Position numbers and translations under genes: made by a program | Notes under the pieces: model-generated | What the model was told of the DNA's origin: nothing | Database searches by the model: none | Seen by the model: only the letters and a program-made list of their open reading frames with translations | In this document: positions 45,830 through 54,141 of the stretch, piece by piece | Position numbering within the stretch: the first letter of the stretch is position 1 | Layout of the letters: each line of letters opens with the position of its first letter | Assembly: GCF_019334305.1 (NCBI RefSeq) | Contig: NZ_JAHWGH010000011.1 | Span: 1 to 64,000, forward strand | Length of the DNA: 64,000 nucleotides | From: Rossellomorea orangium | Lineage (GTDB): Bacteria; Bacillota; Bacilli; Bacillales; Bacillaceae_B | Reading direction: 5' to 3'

Positions 45830-46126
45830 CTATAAACTTTCTGCCTGCTCCAACACCTTCGCGCCGTTCATCATCCCATAATGCATTCCATCGATGACAT
45901 CGACTTTAATCCCATAGGGTGCAGCTTTCTCAATGATTTTAGCAGATAGATAGCGGACTTGAGGTCCGATGAGGATCACGTCCAATTGGTCTAAATGATT
46001 ACTTAAGTCAGCTTCCGATGTCGCATTGATTGTAGCTTCGAAGCCTTTCTCTTCAGCTGCTTTCCTCATTTTCTGGACGAGCATACTCGTCGACATGCCT
46101 GCTGAACAGACCAGCATGATATTCAT
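45830..46126 (-). CDS. PTS lactose/cellobiose-family EIIB
   Basis: A 98-residue EIIB of the Lac family (ChbB/LicB/CelA type). The phosphorylated Cys is in MLVCSAGMSTSMLV, and VILIGPQVRYL is the usual central strand. The ATG at 46126 has AGGAG at 8 bases; the in-frame GTG at 46135 overlaps that site. It accepts phosphate from the adjacent EIIA and passes it to the disaccharide. It is last in the minus-strand operon. Confidence 0.92.
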   Translation of the reverse strand: MNIMLVCSAGMSTSMLVQKMRKAAEEKGFEATINATSEADLSNHLDQLDVILIGPQVRYLSAKIIEKAAPYGIKVDVIDGMHYGMMNGAKVLEQAESL

Positions 46127-46138
46127 ATGAAGCACTCC

Positions 46139-46447
46139 TTACCTGTTTTGATGGATTTCGATGATTTCCTGAGCCAGTTCTTTGACGGTGATGGCGTTCA
46201 TGAGATGATCCTGTGCGTGAATCAGTAGAATGGTAGGGTTTTCTCCGTCACCGCTCGCTTCTTTTTGCAGTAATTGAGTTTGATAGTGATGGGCCTGATG
46301 GACCTCTTTCTCTGCCTCGGCCATTTTGTCCCCTGCCAGGTCAAATTGGTTTTTCTTAGCGGCTTGCAGCGCTTCCATGGCGGAAGAGCGGGCATTGCCG
46401 GCATGCAGGATGATATGAAATGAGATTTCTTCCAGCGTTAACGTCAT
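46139..46447 (-). CDS. PTS lactose/cellobiose-family EIIA
   Basis: A 102-residue all-helical trimeric EIIA (ChbA/LicA type). The phosphorylated His is in LLIHAQDHLMNAI; HIILHAGNARSSAMEALQAA is the conserved first helix. Its start overlaps the EIIC stop (ATGA). Confidence 0.93.
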   Translation of the reverse strand: MTLTLEEISFHIILHAGNARSSAMEALQAAKKNQFDLAGDKMAEAEKEVHQAHHYQTQLLQKEASGDGENPTILLIHAQDHLMNAITVKELAQEIIEIHQNR

Positions 46448-47736
46448 GCGATTTTATCACTCGTTTCATTGGTTTTCTTTAATTGAGCTCGTTCAGATGC
46501 GAGTAGGAATGGGATATACATGAGTGTTGCAATGGTCAGATTCACAAGTTGAAGTGCAATTCCCGTCCAGGATCCCCCTGTCACCAGGTATCCACTGATG
46601 ATCGGTGGTGTCGTCCACGGAACGATCGCCACGGTTTTTGGTACAATCCCGAGGCTTAAAGCCAGGTAAGACGTAACTGTCAGGACAACGGGCGCCAGTA
46701 GAAACGGAATGAACATAAGCGGGTTCAACACGATCGGTAACCCAAAGATGACCGGCTCGTTAATGTTGAAAATTCCAGGTGCGGCTGACAGTTTTCCGAC
46801 GGTACGGTAATGTTTCGTTTTCACCACAAGGAAGATGGCGATGATCAGGGCAATGGTCGTACCGGATCCACCCATGTACACATACGCATCGAAGAAAGGT
46901 TTGGTGACGATGTATGGCACGTCGAATGCGCTCGTGCCGGCTGCAAACAGCTGCTGATTTTTTTCGATTAAAGGCAGGTAGATCGGCTCGATGATCGGAC
47001 CTAAAATGTTCGTACCGTGTAACCCGAAGAACCATAAGAAATGATTTAAGAAAGCAACGACGATGGCTGATGGCAGTGAGTTCGATACCGCCTGCAATGG
47101 TTCCTGGATCAGCGTGAACACAATTTCAAAAAGGCTTTTTTCTGCAAAAGAAGTTAAGAGGGCTTGAATAAGACCAACAAGAATCAGGATGATCGTGGCT
47201 GGGATCAGCGCTTTAAATGATTTCATGACACCTTCCGGAACCCCGTCAGGCATACTGATCGTGAACTTCGAACGAATCAACACTTTGAACAATTCCGTGA
47301 CGAGGAGGGACGTGATGACGGCGACGAATATCCCTTGAGCTCCGGTCCAGGCGTAGGAGATTCCCCAATCCTCTGTAACCGGCGTGAGGATGATCAGGGA
47401 AGCGATCGACACTAACGCCGCCGACAACCCATCGATATCATAGGATTTTGCCAGGTGATAACTGATGGATGCGGCGACAAGCAACCCAAGAATTGCGAAG
47501 GACCCATTCCACATGTTCCCGCCGACGGACTTCCAGCTTTCCCCGAATACAGACACCATGAAATTCTGAAAGGCGTCGATCGGCAGGTTATTCAATAACA
47601 CGGCCAGGGACCCGACGATAATCAATGGCATGATCGAAACGAAGCCATCACGGATGGCGACCAGATGCCTTTGTGAGCCGATCCGGCCTGCAACAGGCAT
47701 AAACTTACTTTCCATAAACCCCATTACTTTACTCAT
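46444..47736 (-). CDS. PTS lactose/cellobiose-family EIIC
   Basis: A 430-residue membrane channel (CelB/LicC/ChbC type) with about ten spans. Family landmarks include RDGFVSIMPLIIVGSLAVLL, the LHGTNILGPI segment and NINEPVIFGLPIVLNP, which contains the substrate-contacting NEP motif. GGGGGAAAG lies 8 bases before the ATG at 47736; the in-frame ATG at 47751 overlaps that site. It imports a beta-linked disaccharide such as chitobiose or cellobiose. Confidence 0.93.
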   Translation of the reverse strand: MSKVMGFMESKFMPVAGRIGSQRHLVAIRDGFVSIMPLIIVGSLAVLLNNLPIDAFQNFMVSVFGESWKSVGGNMWNGSFAILGLLVAASISYHLAKSYDIDGLSAALVSIASLIILTPVTEDWGISYAWTGAQGIFVAVITSLLVTELFKVLIRSKFTISMPDGVPEGVMKSFKALIPATIILILVGLIQALLTSFAEKSLFEIVFTLIQEPLQAVSNSLPSAIVVAFLNHFLWFFGLHGTNILGPIIEPIYLPLIEKNQQLFAAGTSAFDVPYIVTKPFFDAYVYMGGSGTTIALIIAIFLVVKTKHYRTVGKLSAAPGIFNINEPVIFGLPIVLNPLMFIPFLLAPVVLTVTSYLALSLGIVPKTVAIVPWTTPPIISGYLVTGGSWTGIALQLVNLTIATLMYIPFLLASERAQLKKTNETSDKIA

Positions 47737-47759
47737 TTTTCTTTCCCCCATTTGCTAGA

Positions 47760-49067
47760 TTAATTGAATTGCGGCAGAAACTCTTTGTGAGCTTCCAATA
47801 ATTCATCGACCAGCTGTCTTGCTACCCCTTCGTTCTGTACTAACGGATTCATCACCATGGCCTGATAGACATGAGTGTACTCCCCGGACCTTGCAGCCCG
47901 TATGACCAGCTCCTCGAACGCTTTCATCTGCTGGATGATTCCTTTGACAGATGGAGGAAGCGGTCCGACCGTCAGCGGTTGAGGTCCGTCCCTCGTAATG
48001 ACGGCGTTCACTTCGATGACGGCGTCGTGTGGAAGGTCCGGGATGGATCCGTTGTTCTGTGTGTTGATGGTCTGGATGTCCCCCTTGTTGGTGTAGATGC
48101 TTTCCATCAGGCTGCAGGCAGCATCACTGTAGTAGGCACCTCCCCGATTTTCCAGTTCTTTTGGTTTTTCGTTCAACTCTTCTTTCTTATATTGTATGAA
48201 AAGTTCTTTTTCAACTTTTCGAACAACCTCTGCCCGTGTACCATTTTCTTCGAAGGCTTGAAGATCCTTTTCCAATACAGCATCCCTTTGGAAGTAATAT
48301 TGGTGATAAGGATTCGGGAGCATGCCCAGTGCCTGTAAAAATTCCTTCGACCATCCCAGTGAGACGATATTAGCCGGTGAGTAGTCAGCTTCTTGATGAA
48401 TCAACTTATCGAGAATTAGGCTTGTCATATCCTCACCCTTGACCCAAACCCTCTTACCAAACACAAAATGATTCATCCCTACAAATTCGATTTGTACGTC
48501 ATCTGCTGCACAATTCATCATCTCGGCCACACTGTTCTTCATGTTGAAGGGGATATTGCAAACCCCGATGACCTTCTTATGAGGACTGTACTTCAGCAGA
48601 GCTTCCGTGACGATTCCCGCCGGGTTGGTAAAATTGATGAGCCATGCGTCAGGACAAATCGTATGGATGTCATGACACATGTCCATCAGGACGGGTATGG
48701 TACGGAGGGCCTTGAAAATCCCGCCTGCCCCGTTGGTCTCCTGCCCGATGACCCCGTGACTTAATGGGATCCGTTCGTCCTTTTCCCTGGCGGAGAGACC
48801 ACCGACCCTAATTTGTGTTGTGACGTAGTCGGCACCCATCAGGGCTTCCTTCCGATCGAGAGTCCACTCCAACTCAATGGGGGCACCGGCTTTCTTGATC
48901 ATGCGACGAGCAAATTGCCCAACAATTTCAAGCTTTTCTTTTCCTGCTTCGATATCTACCAGCGTAATCGTCGACACGGGAAAATGACGGTGCCTCTTGA
49001 TGAACCCTTCGATGATCTCAGGTGTATAGCTTGATCCGCCTCCGATAATGACTACCTTTAATGACAT
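47760..49067 (-). CDS. 6-phospho-beta-glucosidase, glycoside hydrolase family 4 (ChbF/LicH-like)
   Basis: A 435-residue GH4 enzyme that uses NAD+ and a divalent metal to cleave phosphorylated beta-disaccharides. The NAD motif VIIGGGSSYTPEIIEG, the metal Cys in VIGVCNIPF, the metal His in GMNHFVFG and the YYSDAA segment are visible. It is the first gene of the minus-strand PTS operon; AGGAG precedes the ATG. The neighbouring ChbG suggests a chitobiose-6P substrate. Bases 47981-47994 match the dispersed GAGGTCCGTCCCTC repeat, but the encoded TRDGPQP aligns without a gap to TKTGPKP of B. subtilis LicH. Confidence 0.93.
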   Translation of the reverse strand: MSLKVVIIGGGSSYTPEIIEGFIKRHRHFPVSTITLVDIEAGKEKLEIVGQFARRMIKKAGAPIELEWTLDRKEALMGADYVTTQIRVGGLSAREKDERIPLSHGVIGQETNGAGGIFKALRTIPVLMDMCHDIHTICPDAWLINFTNPAGIVTEALLKYSPHKKVIGVCNIPFNMKNSVAEMMNCAADDVQIEFVGMNHFVFGKRVWVKGEDMTSLILDKLIHQEADYSPANIVSLGWSKEFLQALGMLPNPYHQYYFQRDAVLEKDLQAFEENGTRAEVVRKVEKELFIQYKKEELNEKPKELENRGGAYYSDAACSLMESIYTNKGDIQTINTQNNGSIPDLPHDAVIEVNAVITRDGPQPLTVGPLPPSVKGIIQQMKAFEELVIRAARSGEYTHVYQAMVMNPLVQNEGVARQLVDELLEAHKEFLPQFN

Positions 49068-49088
49068 TTTGTCGAACTCCTTTCACCG

Positions 49089-49200
49089 TGAAAGCGGTTT
49101 CTGTTTTTAATAATGTATCATACAAATTTTTGCTCGTCTATATATTGTAATAACAAATTATAAAAATATGTCTCTTTTAAATTTATTTGTAATAATGAAT
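49089..49200. promoter_or_regulatory. divergent control region: cre and GntR-type operators
   Basis: TGAAAGCGGTTTCT (49089-49102) is a full cre match just upstream of the GH4 gene. ATTGTAATAACAAAT (49144-49158) and ATTTGTAATAATGAAT (49185-49200) are imperfect TTGT-N4-ACAA palindromes of the kind bound by GntR/UTRA regulators. Both lie between the divergent PTS operon and the GntR gene. Confidence 0.68.
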
Positions 49201-49247
49201 TTGTTTTATGATAAGATGAAGTATGGATAGAGAAATGAACGTGAATG

Positions 49248-49257
49248 TGTTATAACA
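49248..49257. promoter_or_regulatory. TGTTATAACA palindrome in the GntR gene leader
   Basis: A perfect 10-bp palindrome located 32 bases before the regulator's start codon, sharing the core of the 16-bp palindrome at 50715. It probably serves autoregulation. Confidence 0.5.
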
Positions 49258-49289
49258 AGTGTAGGAAGAAAGTGGAAGGGAGAAACAAG

Positions 49290-50015
49290 ATGAAAGACAC
49301 ACAAGAACCAAAGGCCCTGCATTCACATGTGAAGGAAAAGATCATTGAAATGATTAAAAATAAAGAGTACGAGCCGAATAGTAAACTGCCGACGGAAGCG
49401 GAGTTTTGTGACACGTTCAACGTTAGCCGCACGACAATCCGGACCGCCCTCCAGCAGCTGACCCTTGAAGGCTATGTCTATCGGGAACAGGGAAGGGGTA
49501 CCTTTGTGGCGGAAGAGAAAGTCAGTCAGATCCTTTCCTCTACGATCGACAATTATACGGAACAACTGCGATTACAGGGGAAAAAGCCGAAGATTAAGGT
49601 TCTCAGCCTAAACGTGATCCCGGCAGAATCCGCAGTGGAAAAGGCATTGGAACTGAAGAATGGGGACCCGGTCAATCGTTTGGAAAGGGTTCGTTATTCG
49701 GACGGTTTACCTCTGCAGTATGAGGTTGCATACCTACCTTGGTACAAAACACCGGGTCTCGACAAAGATGAATGTGAGAAATCCCTCTACAAACTGCTGG
49801 AAACACAGTTTGAATTGAATATCAAAAAAACCGTAGAATCCATCGAGTTATTTTTAGCCGACGAACGGGTGTCCGAGAAGCTTGAAGTGCCAGAGGGGAC
49901 ACCGTGCTTCATGATCGAAACCACGGCCTTTCTTGAGGATGGTTCGGTCATCGAGTTTTCCAAAGCGGTCTTTAGAGGGGATAAAGCCAGTTTTCTTGTA
50001 GAACGAACCTATTAG
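49290..50015 (+). CDS. GntR family regulator with UTRA domain
   Basis: A 241-residue regulator. The winged helix (about 8-75; HVKEKIIEMIKNKEYEPNSKLPTE, FNVSRTTIRTALQQL) is followed by a UTRA effector domain (about 95-240) that binds phosphorylated sugars in this family (as in YvoA/NagR or TreR). It is divergent from the PTS/GH4 operon and 20 bases before chbG, so it probably senses chitobiose-6P or a derivative. The ATG at 49290 has GGAAGGGAG at 8 bases; the longer open frame from 49245 lacks a ribosome binding site. Confidence 0.9.
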   Translation: MKDTQEPKALHSHVKEKIIEMIKNKEYEPNSKLPTEAEFCDTFNVSRTTIRTALQQLTLEGYVYREQGRGTFVAEEKVSQILSSTIDNYTEQLRLQGKKPKIKVLSLNVIPAESAVEKALELKNGDPVNRLERVRYSDGLPLQYEVAYLPWYKTPGLDKDECEKSLYKLLETQFELNIKKTVESIELFLADERVSEKLEVPEGTPCFMIETTAFLEDGSVIEFSKAVFRGDKASFLVERTY

Positions 50016-50035
50016 AGAAAAGGGGATGGGGGAAT

Positions 50036-50725
50036 ATGAGAAAGGTGATCATCAACGCCGATGATTTTGGTTTATGCCGGGGGGTGAATCACGGCATATT
50101 GGACAGTCACCGTTTTGGCGTCGTCAACTCCACGACGATGCTCGTCAACATGCCGGGAACAGAGCATGCCGTGGAACTCGCGCGGCTTCATCCGGAACTG
50201 CAGGTCGGCATTCACTTGTCGTTGACATGTGGAAGACCGGTTTCAGGAAGCGTTCCGTCGCTAGTGGATGAGAAAGGGTATTTCCGATATACGAGCCGGA
50301 TTTTCGAAGAGAAAGAAATCAATGTGGATGAGGTTGAATGGGAATGGGAAACGCAGGTTGATCGGTTTTTATCCTTCGGTTTGCCTCTTTCCCATATTGA
50401 CAGTCACCATCATGTACATAGCTTCCGCCCCTTGATCCCAGTGGTGAAAAGGTTGTCGGAACGGTATGGGGTGCCTGTCCGAAATGTGTTTGAAGAGGAT
50501 GTAGAAGGAATGAACCTATTGACCGATCGGTTTTCCATGGATTTTTACGGGGAAGGGGTGTCGGTGGCAGGATTAAAAAGGATGTTGGTGAACAGGCGGG
50601 AGGGGGAGACCCTCGAGGTGATGTGTCATCCTGCATATGTCGACTCCTTTTTAAAAGAGAATTCTTCTTACTGTGAGGAGCGGTTAAGGGAGTTGGACGT
50701 GTTAACCGATTTGGATTTGTTATAA
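50036..50725 (+). CDS. chbG: ChbG/YdjC family carbohydrate deacetylase
   Basis: A 229-residue YdjC-fold deacetylase. In E. coli ChbG removes one acetyl group from diacetylchitobiose-6P so that the ChbF glycosidase and the regulator can act. The metal-binding residues are visible: Asp-Asp in INADDFGLCRGV, His in VGIHLSLTCGRP and His-His in DSHHHVHSF; CHPAYVD closes the active site. The length is slightly below the usual 235-250. It is co-oriented with the GntR gene. The stop codon lies inside a perfect 16-bp palindrome. Together with the PTS and GH4 genes it suggests diacetylchitobiose use. Confidence 0.9.
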   Translation: MRKVIINADDFGLCRGVNHGILDSHRFGVVNSTTMLVNMPGTEHAVELARLHPELQVGIHLSLTCGRPVSGSVPSLVDEKGYFRYTSRIFEEKEINVDEVEWEWETQVDRFLSFGLPLSHIDSHHHVHSFRPLIPVVKRLSERYGVPVRNVFEEDVEGMNLLTDRFSMDFYGEGVSVAGLKRMLVNRREGETLEVMCHPAYVDSFLKENSSYCEERLRELDVLTDLDLL

Positions 50726-50730
50726 CAAAT
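50715..50730. promoter_or_regulatory. 16-bp palindrome ATTTGTTATAACAAAT at the chbG stop codon
   Basis: A perfect palindrome that spans the last codons and TAA of chbG. It matches the TGTTATAACA core in the GntR leader (49248) and resembles the sites at 49144 and 49185, so it is a candidate remote operator for the GntR regulator. Confidence 0.5.
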
Positions 50731-50732
50731 AT

Positions 50733-50778
50733 GAAGAGGCATGGGGAACCAGTATATTGGTTCCCCATGCCTCTTTTA
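50733..50778. terminator. strong terminator between convergent chbG and GH94 genes
   Basis: AAGAGGCATGGGGAACCA and TGGTTCCCCATGCCTCTT form a perfect 18-bp stem with a GTATAT loop; TTTATC follows on the plus strand and TCAT on the minus strand. Confidence 0.92.
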
Positions 50779-50789
50779 TCATGTGAAAA

Positions 50790-53700
50790 TTAAATGTAGA
50801 GCTCAATCGTATTTGATTCCTCACCGAGCAAAGCCTCAAGCTTCAGACGTTTCAATTTTACCCCGCCTTGACGATAACGGTTGGTCAACGGTTCAAATGG
50901 TATTTCCTCTCCGTTCACCACAACCTGTTTTGTGTCGGAATCCCCAAGGTGATAGACGAACGTAACAGGACGGTTCATGATCTGGAATTCCATTCTCAAA
51001 CCGTCGAGGTTGTCCGGAAGCACCGGGTCGATGATCAGATATCCGCCTTCCTGGCGAATGCCCAGGCAGTTTGAAATAAGCTGATTCATATAAATTCCCG
51101 GCCCGCTGGAGTAGATTCTCCATCCGCCTTTCACAGGCACGCTGCCATTACGAAGTTCGTTAAAGCGTTCCTGTGCTTCGTAGCGGGTATTGAATTTGCC
51201 GTCGGAGCTGCTGAAGTAGGCATTGCTTTGTCTTCTCTCCGCATTCGGCACGACGTCTTTCAGGCCGATCGGGTTGATGATTTGCAATCCATTCCACACT
51301 TCATCGGTTTTCCCAAGCTTCGCCATCGCTTCCACATAGCGGATGTGGGCATGGACGTATTGAAGCCCGATTTCACGGCCGAAGTTCGATGCCTGCTCGG
51401 CCCGCTTGAAGTGGGTGCTTACCCCGCCTTCGTACTTGGCGGGACGGTTCATCAAGCGTACTCCATCCGGACAATACAGATGCTCCTTCACCAGCTGGTA
51501 ATGGGCGTCTGCCTGTTCTGGTGTGAATAGCTCGGAAATGATGCTCCGGTTCATCGGCAGCAGTCGGTAATGAATACCGGTCTTTGTATCGGTTGGATGA
51601 ACCATGAACTCAAGGCTCCCCGGCTCCTCCATATACACAAATCCAGGAATGACGTCATCCTTCAGGATATACGTATTGAAATCCTTTTGTATGCCTTTAG
51701 CCAGTGCACTGATTTCCTGTGCCTCCTGATCGAATGTACCCTCAAGCACCGTTCCAAGCTTCACAAGCACTTGATACGTAAGGGCGACGGTCCAGCTGCT
51801 TGCCATGTATTTCTTCAATTGAGCGTTGGCAGGCTGCAGGGTGTCATCCCAGTCGCCATCTCCATAAGAAGAGAGGAAGGTGTCATGGAGGAAGTTCTCC
51901 TTGATGTAGGAGATTTCCTTTTGTATATGATGAAGCAGCGTTTCTTTTTCTTCTGTAAAACCAAATCCATCCCGATCGGTATAAGGGATTCTCTCATGCA
52001 GGATAGCATGATCGTTCGTCGCGGCGATGTAATCACTGACGACTTTCAACGGCCATACGATGATATCCCCGTGGCTGTCGTCCTGTTGGAACTTGAAGTA
52101 GCGGTCAAACATGAACCATTGAGGCCAGTTGCCGTCATCTTCATATTGATGGGAGTAGACGGTTTTGATGATTTCTTTGACCGATTGATAGTTTTGGGTG
52201 GCCATGAAGTATTCTGTCGGCCCCTGACATACATCCCGGGTACCCCATGCCGCGCCGCCGTATTGTTCCAGTCCGTGGGGGACGGAATAGTGGACGAGCA
52301 TATTATGGGTGTACCACCAGGCGAGTGCGTTCACTTTTTCCAATTCAGCAGGAACGTTCTCTCCTAAAGAGAGTCTGAATCCGTTCATGACCTCATGATA
52401 GTAAGCGCGATATGCTTCGATTTCTTCTGTCATGTCCCGCTCCTTCAATGGCAGCTCTTTCCCGTCAAGCAATCCTTGAATCGTCATCTTCCATTGAGAC
52501 GTTTCACTTACATTCATCACGAGGAGGGAAGCGGAATCTTTTTCAACGTGTTGTGCGATTACTTCTTCGTTCCCTGTTTCAATGGAGGCACCATCCACTT
52601 TCATCCGATAAGTTAATTCCGGGAAAACGTTGCTGCTCTCAGATTGTGGGTCGGCTGTGATCGTCAGCATAGTGTTTTCTTGCTCCACGTGATACCCGAC
52701 TTCATATTCATTGTTGTTCATGGACACCTGATTGGTGACGAGGTAACGGTATTTCACGTTGTTTTTTGACTCAACATGAAGCTGTACTTCAGGAGAATCG
52801 ACGACTGTGTAATTGCTGATGATGATCGTATCATCGGCTGTTTTGTAGTACCAGCGGGCATAGTTGAACCCGATCTCGAACATGGAAGGCATGGTGAGTA
52901 AACGATACGATCCATCGATTTCGATGTAAATCCGCTGGCCGGACGTTTTCATGATGTTCAGATGATTTCGTTGATTGGTCAACATTTTATTAAAGGACGT
53001 ATTGCCGACCACGAGCTGTGAATTGAATAATCCATACATGAATGAAGTCGTCGTGATGGTGTCTTCTTTCAGTTGATGGTTATTCCCAGACATCAGAATA
53101 TGTCCATGGGGTCTTTCCGTTATCAATTCTTTCTCTTTCAACACGACATGTTCATGGGTATCGGTGAAGAAGGAGAGCAGGGAATCACCTTCGCGTTCTT
53201 CATTATGCCTCGTTGGGAAATAGGCACCGACTTCTTCCTCTGTCATGGATAGGGAACGTAGTGGCTGTCCGATTTCCGGGTTGAACCGTACTGATTCCTG
53301 TGGTTCCTGAAATTCCGATTTGAAGTTTACGGCTTCTTCCCGGGCAGCTTTTATGTCTTCCTGGAATTCCAGTGAAGTGATGGCCGTTTCGTGATGTTCT
53401 TTGAACACCCCGTAGAACACAAAGTGCTGAGAACCGTTGAGTTCGACTTTTTCGGATTGAAGTGCCGTATAAGCAAACTCGTATTGATAGACTTCATTTG
53501 CAAGGGATTCTTCTTTTAAAGCCTGTGGTTCGTTGGTGTCTTTGTATGATAACCCGTAGAATTGAAAACCATCGGTGGAATAGCTCTTTGCCCTGCCGAG
53601 GGAGCCCTGTTGAATATACGGAAACCCGCTTGATTGCGGCTGGTTCTGCCGTGAACAAAGGACGTATCCCTTCTCTTCATCCTGAAACACCTTGTGATCG

Positions 53701-54122
53701 ATGTACTGTGACATATACGCTTCGTTGGAACGGACGGCCCCCTTATCTGCAAGACCGAGATCCTGTCCGTAAAGGACGTCCACTTCAGCGTCAGACCCAT
53801 CAAGCATCACATCCCAGAACCAGATGCCTTTACTTGTTAACGTAAATATGACTTCATATGAAATTGTCTCATGTGTTCCCGTCCATCTAACTTGGGATTC
53901 AGCGAATTGAACAGTGCTTGACGATTTCGCCCCGATCAAAGGGATGGAGTGGATACCGGCCGGCTCATGAACGCGAAGATACAGATTATTGAGTGAACCG
54001 TCGATCGGATTCGTCATGAGCTGGTTGATCATCGTCTGTTTATGTGTGACGGCGAAAAGGTCACCGCTTTTTAAAAAATCGAATACAAGCTCTCCGGATG
54101 TTAATTGAGTATGTGAATGCAT
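50790..54122 (-). CDS. GH94 family phosphorylase, probable 1,2-beta-oligoglucan phosphorylase
   Basis: A 1110-residue protein without a signal peptide. The length and layout (two long N-terminal beta-sandwich regions, linker, (alpha/alpha)6 barrel at ~620-1010, C-terminal beta domain) fit the long GH94 phosphorylases such as Listeria 1,2-beta-oligoglucan phosphorylase, not the ~800-residue cellobiose phosphorylases. The barrel has GGAAWGTRDVCQGP and the catalytic-acid-type region YGDGDWDDTLQP; GWRIYSSGPGIYMNQLI lies near the end. It would cleave beta-1,2-glucooligosaccharides with phosphate to glucose-1-phosphate. AGGGGAAAA precedes the ATG. The linkage specificity is inferred from length, neighbours and remembered similarity, not proven. 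Confidence 0.8.
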   Translation of the reverse strand: MHSHTQLTSGELVFDFLKSGDLFAVTHKQTMINQLMTNPIDGSLNNLYLRVHEPAGIHSIPLIGAKSSSTVQFAESQVRWTGTHETISYEVIFTLTSKGIWFWDVMLDGSDAEVDVLYGQDLGLADKGAVRSNEAYMSQYIDHKVFQDEEKGYVLCSRQNQPQSSGFPYIQQGSLGRAKSYSTDGFQFYGLSYKDTNEPQALKEESLANEVYQYEFAYTALQSEKVELNGSQHFVFYGVFKEHHETAITSLEFQEDIKAAREEAVNFKSEFQEPQESVRFNPEIGQPLRSLSMTEEEVGAYFPTRHNEEREGDSLLSFFTDTHEHVVLKEKELITERPHGHILMSGNNHQLKEDTITTTSFMYGLFNSQLVVGNTSFNKMLTNQRNHLNIMKTSGQRIYIEIDGSYRLLTMPSMFEIGFNYARWYYKTADDTIIISNYTVVDSPEVQLHVESKNNVKYRYLVTNQVSMNNNEYEVGYHVEQENTMLTITADPQSESSNVFPELTYRMKVDGASIETGNEEVIAQHVEKDSASLLVMNVSETSQWKMTIQGLLDGKELPLKERDMTEEIEAYRAYYHEVMNGFRLSLGENVPAELEKVNALAWWYTHNMLVHYSVPHGLEQYGGAAWGTRDVCQGPTEYFMATQNYQSVKEIIKTVYSHQYEDDGNWPQWFMFDRYFKFQQDDSHGDIIVWPLKVVSDYIAATNDHAILHERIPYTDRDGFGFTEEKETLLHHIQKEISYIKENFLHDTFLSSYGDGDWDDTLQPANAQLKKYMASSWTVALTYQVLVKLGTVLEGTFDQEAQEISALAKGIQKDFNTYILKDDVIPGFVYMEEPGSLEFMVHPTDTKTGIHYRLLPMNRSIISELFTPEQADAHYQLVKEHLYCPDGVRLMNRPAKYEGGVSTHFKRAEQASNFGREIGLQYVHAHIRYVEAMAKLGKTDEVWNGLQIINPIGLKDVVPNAERRQSNAYFSSSDGKFNTRYEAQERFNELRNGSVPVKGGWRIYSSGPGIYMNQLISNCLGIRQEGGYLIIDPVLPDNLDGLRMEFQIMNRPVTFVYHLGDSDTKQVVVNGEEIPFEPLTNRYRQGGVKLKRLKLEALLGEESNTIELYI

Positions 54123-54141
54123 CGTTTTCCCCTCGATTCTT

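Noticed and set aside
47981..47994. GAGGTCCGTCCCTC inside the GH4 gene as a mobile-element insertion
   Set aside because: The encoded TRDGPQP aligns without gap to the TKTGPKP position in a known relative, so the match may be coincidental coding sequence, not an insertion; kept only as a possible copy.
51570..52367. Long plus-strand frame opposite the GH94 gene
   Set aside because: It is a shadow frame of the phosphorylase barrel, without ribosome binding site or homology.
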